Shown here: positions 1 through 10,810 of the stretch, one piece after another | Layout of the letters: each line of letters opens with the position of its first letter | Numbering within the stretch: position 1 is the first letter of the stretch | NCBI GenBank assembly: GCA_903772945.1 | Contig: CAICTM010000020.1 | Location: 62,001 to 126,000 of the forward strand | Length of the DNA stretch: 64,000 nucleotides | Direction of reading: 5' to 3' | Source of the DNA: Seminavis robusta | Taxonomy: Eukaryota > Bacillariophyta > Bacillariophyceae > Naviculales > Naviculaceae | Translations under genes and position numbers: made by a program | Notes under the pieces: generated by a model | Seen by the model: the letters and a program-made list of their open reading frames with translations, nothing else | Told to the model about the DNA's origin: nothing | The model's database searches: none

Positions 1-898
1 TGTTCCAAAATTTAATTCACGTTTCACAAAAAAAGCTTTGTGGCTTGGGAGCTGGATTGGGATAGTTTCTGACAATTGGTTCTGGGTCCTAAACGAGGGC
101 TGTTATCCGCCTTGCATTCAAAAAAGAAGAATTGAGGCTTCAGGACATAGCTTGGGTTGAAGGGCGCTTCAACCATTAACCAACAGCTGACCAGCTCAGA
201 GCATCGCTTCGGTTTTGCTGAGTTCGTAAGTTCGTAAAGCTTTCTCCAAAACTCGCTCTGTGCTCAATCTTCAATCTTTTCAATGCTAGACTACATGGAA
301 CCACGTGGTTGTGTACATACTACCTTAGTGCCCCACGGAGAAGCCGGAGAAGGATATCCAAGATGATCCTGTGCAGAATTGGACTGTGGACTCTGGACAT
401 CTCCAGAGCACCAGCAGGTGCCAGTCTCCATGTTGTGTTGCAGTGTTGTAGTGTGGCGAAGAAGATCGCGGTTCGCTTTGCACGTGCAGCTTTTCGAAGG
501 GGAAACTCACATGTTAGGACTCCGCACTACAATCGTACACTGGAACCACCAGCTAACCACCTCACCTCATCAAAGCATTGATGGCTGACCCCCCATCCCC
601 CATCTAGTTCAGGTAACAGCTCCAACAGCTGAGTTCGCAGTCCTGTTTGTCCAGTTCATCTCCTCTAGATGATAGCTATCAGGGAGCTTGGCCAGCCGAA
701 AGGCAGGCTCTAGGTATTTAGTACTGACGGGGAGTAGGTCTCAAGCCTGAGTATCTTGTTGCCGAGCTATAATAGTACATGTATAGAAAAGTGATTTCTT
801 ATACAAAGTTTTAGTGATGTAGGGAGTAACAGTACCAGAGAAGGTATCATCGTCACAAATGGATGTAGTAGGGGTGCTCGTTGTGTTACTGCTGCTCC
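1..898. other. Intergenic, no gene recognised
   Basis: No reading frame here resembles a known family, and the longest frames (under 100 codons) have no motif or splice pattern. It contains short direct repeats such as gttcgtaa and CTCCAG-type words. The last ~60 bases are the 3' flank of the minus-strand gene that ends at 899. Confidence 0.5.
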
Positions 899-2751
899 TT
901 ACGAGAGCAATCTGGCGGGGATTCCTTTTGTGCTGTTGTTGCCCCCTTGCCTTTGCTGCAACTGTTGCTGCTGCATCGCCTTGATTTGGGCTATTTGAGC
1001 AGGAGAAAGATCCCGGACGAAGCGAATGCCGTCTTCCGTGTCGATCAACCCCAACTGCTTGGCCGTCTTGGCCCAGTAGGGACGTCCCGCCACCGAACTG
1101 GATACCTTGTTGGCCATGGCCTCACTGAACATTTGTTTGTACTCCGGAGGCATCTCCGTGCACAAACCACTCTGCATGTGGGTGGTGTTCATGTTTTGGG
1201 CAGCCTGGTAGAGCCCATGAAGGGAGGCAGGGAAGTAGGTGGATCCCTTTTGGCGACGAGCGACCGGGAGGCGGGCACAATGGCGGCACCTGATGCCAAT
1301 CTGGCCCATCTTGATAGGCTTGTTGCGGCCGCGAGTGTGTGTGGTCAAGTCGTCTTCCGTGGCCTTGAAAGCTTCGATTTGGTTGCGCAAGAGCACTTGG
1401 TGGCTGGACAATTTCTGGTTGTCTTCTGGAACAGCCAACGTCACAGGTAGGCAGACAGGGAACTTGGAACCATCTTCTCCGTCTCCCGCCCCCATGCCTT
1501 GCTGTTGTTGGAGGGCCAAGGTTGAGGCACCGCCCAGGCCTCCCATGAATTGGTTGGCAGCCTGCGCAGAAGAGGAAGGTAGCTGAGACCCAGCCAGCAA
1601 CTGTTGCTGAAGAGACCGCGCGGTCCAGTCCCTGGCACCGGGAACATTGTTGCCTCCCCCGAGGAAAGGGTTCACCAATCCAGAATTGCCCGCGTTCATT
1701 TGGAGATCATTTGTTCCGCGTGCTCCGAGTCTCTCGCGCATGATGTTGTTGTCGCGCAAGAAAGCAGCTGTCAAGGGATCAAGGCCGCCGCTCGGCATAC
1801 CCCCCGCAGCACCTGTGGCACCGGTGGGGAGACGATTCATGCCCTGCATTCCGCCCATACCACCCAATGATCCAGACTGCATACCTCCCAATGCTGCATG
1901 CTGCATGCCACCCAATGATCCGGACTGCATACCTTGCATGCCGCCCAAAGCTCCGGACTGCATCCCAGCCAAAGCTCCGGACTGCATACCCGCCAAAGCT
2001 CCAGATTGCATTCCAGCCAAGGCTCCAGATTGCATACCTCCCAACGCACCAGAGAACATGAGAGGGGAGGGATCACTGACGCCACCACTGGACTGTAGGT
2101 TAAGGTTGGAGTAAGGATTGGCACCAGAACCCGTTGACCCCATGCCCAGTCCTCCAGCCCCTCCAGTCGAAGAGGGCATCATACGGTTCAAGGCATCCGT
2201 GTAGAGGAGCTGGTTCTGGTTATCAAAGCCACCTAGACCGGCACCACCCGACTGCAAGCGAGCAGACTGAGAAAGCAGAGATCCAGGGGGGTCTTGGCGG
2301 TTTCCTTGCTGCGAGGCGTAAATGTCGGCAAGAATGGAGTTGGGAAGCCCCGATGGCTGAGTAAGGGAAGGCGGCTGGCCCTGAGGAGAGTTATTAGCAA
2401 TCTGCTGATTCATCAAGGCCAAAGTAAGCTCCCTCTCACGAAGCTCACGGAAGGCATTGTCTCCCATGGGCGCATGCTGCTGGTTCTGTTGTTGTTGTTG
2501 CTGCTGCTGCTGGTGGTTCTGGCCCATCTGCTGGCCCATTTGCTGCTGCCTTTCGCGCTGCTGGTTCTGGCTATAGTCGTCATCTGAGGATGAATAGAAA
2601 CGATAATGGAGAAGATACCGTGAGATACCATCAGATGACGGAGAACATGGGACTGAGATACCCATCACCAACACTGCCTGCCCAACACAGGGGATACCAC
2701 CACAGACATCACGATAGCAAATATCAACATACCTCCTCCACCAAAGTTCAT
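899..2751 (-). CDS. Gln/Met-rich protein with octapeptide repeats and a diatom CxxC domain
   Basis: Function unknown. I place a 19-nt first exon at 2733-2751 (MNFGGG, then donor GTATGT) joined to 899-2583 across a 149-nt intron whose acceptor reads tcctcag; the junction completes an Asp codon and gives a start of MNFGGGDDDYSQNQQ. Order of parts: a Gln-rich stretch, a Gly/Met/Ser-rich middle with about eight copies of SGALAGMQ-like octapeptides, then a conserved C-terminal domain of about 150 residues. That domain contains PIKMGQIGIRCRHCAR, a STYFPASLHGLYQA segment and a later His/Cys pair (HMQSGLC), suggesting a small metal-binding fold. From memory, many diatom proteins of unknown role carry this IRCRHCA...YFP...Y module, often with low-complexity regions. 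A nuclear or nucleic-acid-binding role is only a guess. The alternative start inside the intron is less likely because it adds an uncharacteristic N-terminus. Confidence 0.8.
1838..2062 (-). repeat. 24-bp coding minisatellite (SGALAGMQ repeats)
   Basis: About eight tandem copies of a 24-bp unit encode SGALAGMQ, SGALGGMQ, SGSLGGMQ and HAALGGMQ variants. Unit length is a multiple of three, so copy-number change keeps the reading frame. The four central copies are nearly identical, which points to recent expansion. Confidence 0.85.
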
Positions 2752-5700
2752 TTTTAGTCCGATCTTTGAAGAAGTCAAAGTTTGTTGATCAGTCATAAGC
2801 ATAGTTACTTGTTTTGCTTTTTGGTAGAAGTGCAACAAAATTTATGAGCAGACAAACTGTGGAATTCGGTTTTGACGGTGCTGGTGAACCGATAAGTTTC
2901 GAAGTCAAGCCTTTGGTTTTTGCTGTTTGAGTTGCGTCGTTCTGACTTGTCGTCGAAGAAACTATTATGAGTGGAATGAAGAAGGAGAATATTTTTCACG
3001 ATTCCAGCACCGAGATCGCTCCAAAATTCGTATTGCACCTTCACCGCCCAGTTTTGCTAGAGAACTGCTAGAGTAAGGCTGAATCCGGTAGGTTTCTCTA
3101 CGCTCTGGTATAAACTACTGAGTACACAGTACTGGATGGCACTTCAATGAAGGAAGCTTCGCATTGAACAGCTCATAATGGGACAGTTGCCTTTCATCCC
3201 AATACCAGTGAAGCTCTGGGTAAGCTGCACTAGTAGAATTAGGAAAGGTCAAACACTGGCTAACTATCACATCAAGAGGAGAAATAGATGGATAGCTGAG
3301 GGTTTAACGCTAATAAGTCGTTTTTGAATTAACCAACTCTACAAACTAGAAAGGGAGAAGATTCATAAAGTAGTCATCGAAGCTCAGCGAGTGCCAAAAA
3401 ACTGCACAGAGCACAGCAATTACTTATGTGGCGTTCGCATTATTTCAATGGATGGGGGCAACCAACTTATCAGTACTGGAAACAGCTGCATCTTAATCGA
3501 GAGAAACGTGACATAACAGGTGCAACTGCATTACTATTGGACCATTTGCCTTCTCAATAGCAGCTGTTCCATGCAAATTTCGATTCACAGTCTACACATT
3601 CACCTGAAACAAATGGGGGTTAATCGTTTCTTGAGGCTTGCTGTCATGGCGACGTGACGGTAGCATCAGTTTTCAATAGTGCTTACGGGTAGTTAAATAC
3701 TCAGAGGCAGTGCTCTTTTTGGCTGTTCATTGAAACTTTTCCGCCTCTTCCCTCTGTTCTCCGGAAGTAACCTGAACAAACCCAGCAATATTCAGTGGTT
3801 CATCAAAATAATTATTAAATCTCAGCAGCTATCTCGCTATCTCAGCTCTCAGCTCATCATCCCACCTGCACCTTAACTAAATAAAACCAGCTATAAAAGC
3901 ATACTGTATAACCTAGTATGTCAGCCAGTTTCCCAGTATGTCTTCGTTGATGACCTTGTTGAAGATCAAAGACTAGCGCAACTTTTAGACAATGAGAGAG
4001 CTTCTTTCTTTGTGACGTGTGGCCATCCTTTAAAACCTTGTTTCCCCAAACTGCCCTAAGCCGTTTTCAGAACAGTCTTCCATATCTTAGAAAAGTGGTG
4101 GTCTCGATTCGTGCATCTCAATACTGCAGAGCTTTTGGAGTTCCCTATGTCAATCCGTCAACCATTTTATTAGTGGGAAAGCTCCCCATCTGTACAGGAG
4201 CCCTGAGGACAGCACAGATCTGATATTTTAAAATAGATTGACTTCGGTTGGTGAACTGTTGGTACGGATGGGCTTTTTCTTGCTGTAGTCGTCATGTCGT
4301 CATGAGAAGCGGAACAGGCCGGTGCACGGTACCGGTACACCTAGCTAGAGCTAATCGTAGGTTAATCCGCGAAGACATGAGCAGCGAATACAGCAGTCTG
4401 GTTTTGGCACACACCCATCAAAATGTCTCTGAATAAGGGTGACAGTGACAGGGTGGTACCAGCGGAGCTCCAGCGATATCGGTAAGCTTATCGGTACAAG
4501 GTGAAGGGAACGGCAGACACACATCGTCTAAACCAGCAAGGTACATGTAGTCATAGAATGTCAGAATGTTGGTTCACTGAAGCTGAAATAGAGGAATAGC
4601 TCCGTGGAGGCCTGGAGCGGAGGTTCTCTAGGCTCTAGAGGACCAGTCTGAATGATCTAAACACCAAAGAAGACTGAATGAGGCTGAAGAGATAAGAAGC
4701 AACACCTTCTTTGTTGACGAGATGATGAAAAGAAGTGAGCGTGTGATGGCCAGTACTGCAGCACAAGTGCACAAGCACAGATCCTGCCTTCGAGCTTCCT
4801 CGAGCAGCCTTCGAGCAGCTCTTCGAGGAGTTATTATTAATAGTACATGCCAGAGGATAGAGGAGGAGGTTTTGATGGCAGGGCAGTAAGACACAGTCGA
4901 ACCAGCAGCTCCACCAGCCGTATCTGCTGAGTTATAATGGCTCTCCAGCTCTCCAGTTCTCCAGTTGATTCAAAAAGAACTGGTTGGTGACAGTTTAGTT
5001 GTGCAGCCAGCCAACCTGAAAGTGCGCTTCCCGGGCACGTCGTAGATGTTTGCTTGTTGCTCTCTTCTAGCCAATTAATTTTTTTACATTACCACTATCA
5101 TTATATTTTATTGCATTACTATATTATGACACCCAGAACCCTATCTGCTGAAATTAACTCAGCAGGTTGACATGTTGAGATAGTACTCTGATGTGTGGTG
5201 GGAGACACTCCACAACCTCCACAACGGGAGAGCTACGGGAGTAATTGATCCCAAGACTTGGGGGACCTGCAGCCCAGCAGCAAGAACTGCACCAGAGCTG
5301 TGGACTAACATGGATGGGCTGTGTATGACTGCTACCGGTACCGGTGGCTAGTTATCGAGGAGGGAGAGACCACTCTGTTGGCATTGTACTGTAGATCTGC
5401 TACTCGAATACTAGCTACGGTAGCTACTAGCTAGTAGAGAATGAATCTCACATAGATGAGCTGATAGTTTCAATGCGCCTTCCATTCGAAGCTCTCAAAG
5501 ATCCAAAGATCCTGCAGCCCAATTAATTTATTTGTTGGCGGTACATCGTACCTTTACCGGTACCGCGGCGTACCGCCAACTCGGATGCTGGCATGTTGAA
5601 TTTGAATCTCAATCGTTTCTAGTTTTCAGTGGTTGCGGCCCCTAACTCGATGTATTGAAGGGCTTATGAAATCGGTTCTGTAATGTTTTCTATAGTGTGT

Positions 5701-6218
5701 TTCTCTGCTTCAACGTCAGCTGTTCCTAGGGAAAGCTCAAGTTGCAAAAGAAAAAGAGCAAAGAGCACTCCTCTAGAATCTCAAATTCGGATTTTGGGGC
5801 CACGGAGCGTGGAGCGACGAGGTCAGTCCAGCTACCGTATACCGTACACAGTACCACTTGTGCCGTTTTTCTGGTCGATGTACGGTACCCTACTGGTACG
5901 GCCGTAGCCTCGTAAAGTACCCGCAGTAGTCTAGCTAGTACCAGTACCTACGTGTACCCTACGGTACAGGGCGGTAGGTACTGGGTACGGTACCTGTACG
6001 CTGTCGTACCGGTACCAGGTACGGTAGGGTTTATGGTTGCCCACTTTAATAAATTTGCGTCTCTAACCAATTGGCTGGCTTTTAATAAAACGTAATAGAA
6101 TGAATTAATTCAATTCACTGAAAGCTGCAAGAACACCCGTGCGAATGCATGTGGGGAAGGGGAACATCGGTTGGAAGATCCTTGTCGCCACCCGGCACCA
6201 GTCACCGGTTAGAGGGCC
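2752..6218. other. 3.5-kb gene-poor spacer rich in GTAC palindromes
   Basis: No protein family, long frame or convincing splice series was found on either strand. The right half becomes rich in CTAGCTAG, CGGTACCG and GTACCGGTAC words, densest near 5.8-6.0 kb. Frames at 2805-3044 (minus), 4017-4223 (plus) and 4628-4894 (minus) show no motif. A tRNA or ncRNA gene cannot be excluded by eye. Confidence 0.5.
5820..6030. repeat. Dense cluster of GTAC/CCGGTACC palindromic words
   Basis: About 200 bases are built largely from overlapping gtacc, ggtac, cggta and taccg words, including the self-complementary taccggta. It ends just before the promoter region of the gene at 6219. Similar clusters occur near 12.2, 53.9, 55.5 and 56.0 kb and inside introns (for example at about 32.67 kb), so this is a dispersed genome feature and not one array. 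Confidence 0.8.
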
Positions 6219-7451
6219 ATGATGAAAGCACCATCCTTCGTTTGGATCGCTGCCTCCATTGTTGTTTACAATGTACTGGTACATGCTACTAGAACAATAG
6301 CTCTGTCGCCGCAACCGTGGAGAATGGAAGAATTGCCCCCGTTGAAGGCGCAGACATTTCGCCATCTCGTTAGCGATCCTCCATCTAGAAGTGCCAAGTC
6401 AACAGCGCAGTTTTCGCTTTGCACCTACAATGTTCTCCATCAAGAGCTCATCAGTCCGGGTCGCTATCCCACCGATAAAAACACCGAGCTGGTTTTTGAT
6501 CCTTCTCGTCGACGTCGGATGCTCCAACAGGATCTCCAGCAGCTAGAACCTCACACGGATATATTTTGCTTCGAAGAAATGAGCCCTACCACCTACGAGG
6601 ATTTTGCCAAATCTTTGGGGAGGAGTGCTTTTGGTGGTCATTTGCTGAAACGACAAGCCAATCGACCTCTCTACAATGCCATGTTTTATCGCAAATCCAA
6701 GTTTCAATTGGAACAGCACCACGAGATCAATCTCCACGAAGGACTTTCATCCCTCCATCTACAAGACGACAATCTGAAAGAACATCAAGCTATGGACTTT
6801 TTTGCCATTTGCAACCACTTTATTTTTATTGAAAACGACAACAATGCGGGTGATATTCCAAAACAGAACAAGAAGAAACATTTGCTAGTCATGATGGCCC
6901 ATCTGCACCATAATCCTGTGGATGATGTCATCAAGTACGCTGAAATGAGCCAGTTGCTAAACAGCGTGGCCCGCATCCGTCAAACAATACGAACAAACAG
7001 CAATGGCGAGGACGATGTCTTTACCATTGTGGCCGGAGACTTCAATGCACAACCCACCAACCAAGTTTACCGCTTGGCGGTGATGGGGGGAACACCTACC
7101 CTTTCGAGTCTCCAGGAGGAAACCATGGTCCTCCCCACCTGGTTGGAGCAACGTCAAGCATGGCTTCCCTTGTACCAGCAAATCTACCAACAGACAACCA
7201 TGGTTGGAACATTGGATAGCGTATACAGTGCGTACAACGAAAAGGGTGGCGAATGTGGACATCCTCGTTACACCAATTTGACGGACGGTTTCAAAAACAA
7301 TATTGACTACATCTTGTACGACAAGAGCAAGCTGTGCCCTATCCGCTTGCTGGAACTGGATGTCGCAACCTATGAAAAGGAAGACTATTTGCCGAGTCAG
7401 TTCCATGCGTCGGATCATGTCCCACTTTGGGCGGAGTTTGAATGTAGGTGA
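6219..7451 (+). CDS. Endonuclease/exonuclease/phosphatase-fold protein (CCR4/nocturnin-like)
   Basis: Predicted Mg2+-dependent phosphodiesterase of the EEP (DNase I-like) superfamily, single exon, 410 residues. The expected landmarks appear in order: CTYNVL with Asn71, a Glu in FCFEEMS near 119-120, the AHLHHNP strand, GDFNAQ with Asp274 and Asn276, a NNIDYILY segment, and the C-terminal SDHVPLWAEF with Asp399-His400. The overall pattern is closest to CCR4/nocturnin/angel-type enzymes, whose members remove poly(A) or act on 2'-5' linkages, NADP(H) or similar phosphodiesters. The first ~25 residues contain a hydrophobic stretch (FVWIAASIVVYNVLV), suggesting ER entry or a membrane anchor and arguing against a cytosolic deadenylase. 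The substrate cannot be read from sequence. Two Met codons open the frame and the first was used. Confidence 0.85.
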   Translation: MMKAPSFVWIAASIVVYNVLVHATRTIALSPQPWRMEELPPLKAQTFRHLVSDPPSRSAKSTAQFSLCTYNVLHQELISPGRYPTDKNTELVFDPSRRRRMLQQDLQQLEPHTDIFCFEEMSPTTYEDFAKSLGRSAFGGHLLKRQANRPLYNAMFYRKSKFQLEQHHEINLHEGLSSLHLQDDNLKEHQAMDFFAICNHFIFIENDNNAGDIPKQNKKKHLLVMMAHLHHNPVDDVIKYAEMSQLLNSVARIRQTIRTNSNGEDDVFTIVAGDFNAQPTNQVYRLAVMGGTPTLSSLQEETMVLPTWLEQRQAWLPLYQQIYQQTTMVGTLDSVYSAYNEKGGECGHPRYTNLTDGFKNNIDYILYDKSKLCPIRLLELDVATYEKEDYLPSQFHASDHVPLWAEFECR

Positions 7452-7646
7452 CAGGAAACTACAATGTACTATAGTACGTAATCAATCAGCTAGCTAGCAG
7501 TCTGCATGCATGAAAAGTTTGCTGTGCCTCCCTCCTTTGTTTCACGTAGTTTCATCCTCATAACAAAGATTGTTATCGACAATTCAGAGGACTTGGTCCA
7601 AATTCCATAATGACTTGGTACTTCATTGGGCAACATTTTCATGATT

Positions 7647-8702
7647 CTAAATTCGATAAAACTCCTTGGCAGTGCCATAAAAGATACGATCCACGTCTTC
7701 TGATGAATAGCCTTCCAAACAAGTGGCAACGAATTGGACATATTCCAGGGGTGCCGGACCAACATCACTCAAGAAATCGGAATCAGATACGGCTCCATTC
7801 TTCCACCAATTCAATGCTGCCATGCATCGTTGTGGTGAGAAGAGCTCGACCACTTCTCGAACCAAACTCTGGAGTAATGCACGCCGTTGTGGTGTCTTGA
7901 TCCATCCCGGAATGGCATATCCCAGCATGGAGAGTTTGACATAGACATGAGGGACCTCTGCCATGGCTTTCATTCCGGCCCGCCATACTTCCAGTTCTTG
8001 TGGATTGGGTGTTGAATTGTCCTTGTGTTCCTCATCATCTGGACCCAGCAAAGTCCGTGGTTTTCCCAAATGATCAATGACAACAGGAACATTTGGATGA
8101 CGGGCACAAAGTCGAGCCGCCGCTGGCAATTGTGCTGGGGCACATTGCAGATCAAATGACAGCTTGTGCTTGGCCAAGAGAGCAAATCCATTTTCAAATG
8201 CAGGTACAGCTTCACCGTCGTATCCACCGTTGGAACCACGAAGATAGTCGACACCATCGTGACGAGTGGTAGCCACATGGGTGGCAGTGTTGGGTTCAAA
8301 TTTACCCACACAATCCACAATCCAACGAATGCCATGGACTTTCGGGCTAGTAGCGCAGAGTTTGGTCAAGTCATTGTCAATAGTAGGACTGGTCAAATCG
8401 GCCGATCCTACAATCACTGCGACCGTGCATTTGTGGTCGTTACTAGCGATGGATTCGATCCATGCCGCTTCTTGTGCCCCATCATCCGGCATGCATTCTA
8501 CATGGACCGAAGTATCTAGGATAATGCCCTCTTGCTTTAATGGTTCCACCACATCCGAGTGATATTGGTCCGCCAGGTAGACTTCATCCTTCAAGAGAGA
8601 ACCCAAAAACTTTTGAAAGGTCTGGATGTTGCCAAACTCACGGGTATCTACAAAATGGTGATGAGCATCAATCACTCGGCTGGGAAGTTTCAAGGACGAC
8701 AT
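7647..8702 (-). CDS. Amidohydrolase_2 family TIM-barrel hydrolase
   Basis: A 351-residue metal-dependent hydrolase of the amidohydrolase 2 family (relatives: 2-pyrone-4,6-dicarboxylate lactonase, L-fuconolactonase). The first barrel strand carries DAHHHFVD (residues 12-19), with the metal-binding HxH. Later strands show DTSVHVEC, GIRWIVD, FDLQC and PVVIDHLGKP, in the family's order. The frame stays open upstream to 8873 but contains no ATG there, so the ATG at 8702 (MSSLKLPSRVIDAHHHF) is taken as the start, just before the fold begins. No signal peptide, so probably cytosolic. The likely reaction is hydrolysis of a lactone or amide of a small organic acid or sugar; the substrate is unknown. 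The 3' end faces the EEP gene and the 5' end lies ~350 bp from the divergent gene at 9055. Confidence 0.85.
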   Translation of the reverse strand: MSSLKLPSRVIDAHHHFVDTREFGNIQTFQKFLGSLLKDEVYLADQYHSDVVEPLKQEGIILDTSVHVECMPDDGAQEAAWIESIASNDHKCTVAVIVGSADLTSPTIDNDLTKLCATSPKVHGIRWIVDCVGKFEPNTATHVATTRHDGVDYLRGSNGGYDGEAVPAFENGFALLAKHKLSFDLQCAPAQLPAAARLCARHPNVPVVIDHLGKPRTLLGPDDEEHKDNSTPNPQELEVWRAGMKAMAEVPHVYVKLSMLGYAIPGWIKTPQRRALLQSLVREVVELFSPQRCMAALNWWKNGAVSDSDFLSDVGPAPLEYVQFVATCLEGYSSEDVDRIFYGTAKEFYRI

Positions 8703-9054
8703 GGCTACTAGGGTATTCGTGTTCGCAGCGGTAATAATGGGGATGGCAGTGGTGTATCTTGAGGAAGAGAGGGACAATGACCACGTTGGGAGCTCTCTAG
8801 CTCTGTCGTCGTTTGGAAGGGTTGCTTGTGGACAGTCGGTTCTTCGATCTTGGATCCAATTAGCTGCACGCACATTGCCCCACTACTGGTGGTACCGTGT
8901 ACCGTTTGCAGCGTACCTGGTACCGTTCGCACGCAGACCTTGCAAGGTAATCCAATGATGATCCGACCGTTTTTCCTTCCTCCCACCACATTCCTTTTCC
9001 AACCCCAATACGGTTAGTAACCCTCTTTCATTCTCTACACAGCGGAGAGAAACC

Positions 9055-10575
9055 ATGATGGAAGCATCAGCCCTCTTTGCTGCAATTGACAATCCAGTGC
9101 CTACCAGCAACTGGAGTGTCTCCAAGCATCAGCCATTGGAAATGGTGTTGATGGCCAAGGCTGATTTGCAAACTGTCAAAACTTTCTACGAATTCTATCC
9201 TGAAGCATTGACCAGGCGTCTCTTTCACAATGTCCTCAATTGCGGTGCTAAACCGGGAGTGGTTGGTTTTCTTGTCACAAAGTGTCCTGAGTTGGTGGAT
9301 GAAGACGCTTTTGAGATTGCGGTGGCTCAAGGACCAGGACCTGATAGACCCACTGACGATGAAATCATTACCATGGCTAATATCAATCCAGAAATATTGG
9401 TGCCAGAAGGCCCACATTATTTTCTTCCGGATTGTTTGGCTTTAGTCTTGAACTGGAAATACACCCTTCAATTGACCCAAAGCCTCTTCAAAATGATCAC
9501 TGGGAAGATACCTGAACTCTCTTTGTCCAAACACACGACTGATTGTTTCGAAAATTTTTATCCGTGGATTGCCCTTGATGAAAAGTCGACCTCAAAACGG
9601 ACAGCAATGGATATGGAGGCTGTGCTGGGGTTGGCGCCAGTTCTGAATGGCAAAAGCATACACACTTTTTCTGGTCTATGTGAAACTTGGGATACTCCAG
9701 CTGCTTTCTTTGAATTTGTCCGCAAAATCCTCTCAAATCAGGGAATTGAGACTCTGGAGCTTCAATTCCCTAAACATGGAAAATCAACAGGGTTCAACTC
9801 AGGTGCATTCCAGCAGCTGCTTCCAAAATGTAAAATCCAACTTGTACGTCTGCATCTACATTCAAACCATCCGTTGTCTTTTGATTTCCTGGAGCATTGC
9901 TTGGGTGGGATGCCTTGTCTAAAGCGGTTGAGTGTAAACCTCGAAACTGATGTTGATACTGCATCACCAATTATCAGCAATTTCCTGCGCAAGAATTTCT
10001 TATTGAAGACCTTGTCAATCTGGGCTACCAGTGACACATCAGCAAAGGGGCTGGATCCAATTCTCAATTCGCTGCAGAGCAATCATACCCTCCAAGGATT
10101 CTACTACCGTCAACGTGATGTACAAGTGGACAAGTTCAAGAGATACCAGGAAATTTTAGTGACTATTCTTCAGTCCAATACAACATTAGATGTTGCAGGA
10201 TTTTATGATGGCTGCACTGATGAAAATATGAGGGGCAACCTCTGCAATGAACTTCACCCAAGCCAACACTTGCTGCCTTTCTACACAATGCTCAATTTGC
10301 TGGGTCGCAAAGAAGCACGTGTATCAGACTTCAGCACCACCAACACAGGATTTGTGGATCTGCTGGTGAGAGTGCAGGATGCTACAATTTATCTTGACAA
10401 TGTGCAAAACGAGCGAAATCACCCAGCCACAGATGACGATGTTTTCAATCTGCTTTATGGGTTTTTGCATGAAAACCCAGGCAAATGGAGTCATCCAGGC
10501 AACAACTCACAAGACAGCACCACAAAGAGTGCTGCTTGCGGAATCAAGAAACGAAAACACAGTGTCATGTCTTGA
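9055..10575 (+). CDS. Ankyrin-like/LRR-like protein of unknown function
   Basis: A 506-residue single-exon protein. Residues ~20-110 read like degenerate ankyrin-type helical pairs (LEMVLMAKADLQTVKTFYEF, then VVGFLVTKCPELV). Residues ~235-350 show leucine-rich-repeat-like spacing (VRLHLHSNHPLSFDFLEHCL, LKRLSVNLET, LKTLSIWATS) of the ribonuclease-inhibitor kind. The C-terminus is basic (KKRKHSVMS), possibly a weak nuclear signal. No catalytic motif. Such combinations are common among diatom proteins and usually imply protein binding, but no partner is visible. The start is the first of two adjacent Met codons. Confidence 0.75.
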   Translation: MMEASALFAAIDNPVPTSNWSVSKHQPLEMVLMAKADLQTVKTFYEFYPEALTRRLFHNVLNCGAKPGVVGFLVTKCPELVDEDAFEIAVAQGPGPDRPTDDEIITMANINPEILVPEGPHYFLPDCLALVLNWKYTLQLTQSLFKMITGKIPELSLSKHTTDCFENFYPWIALDEKSTSKRTAMDMEAVLGLAPVLNGKSIHTFSGLCETWDTPAAFFEFVRKILSNQGIETLELQFPKHGKSTGFNSGAFQQLLPKCKIQLVRLHLHSNHPLSFDFLEHCLGGMPCLKRLSVNLETDVDTASPIISNFLRKNFLLKTLSIWATSDTSAKGLDPILNSLQSNHTLQGFYYRQRDVQVDKFKRYQEILVTILQSNTTLDVAGFYDGCTDENMRGNLCNELHPSQHLLPFYTMLNLLGRKEARVSDFSTTNTGFVDLLVRVQDATIYLDNVQNERNHPATDDDVFNLLYGFLHENPGKWSHPGNNSQDSTTKSAACGIKKRKHSVMS

Positions 10576-10810
10576 TGACTGGTGCATTGATTGATTGGAT
10601 CTGCCATTGATTTTTGAATCTCTGTCTCCCTGGAAGCCTTCAGTACGGTACCGGTATGGCTTTTACCCACCGATACCGTATGCTGCCCAACATTTACAGA
10701 GCTCAGACACCAGCGAAAGGTAGGGTCCTCATTATTAGATGTAGAGATAATCATCCATTACTTCAATAGCCGATGAAAATAATGGATACATTGGGCATGG
10801 CTATTCTTGT

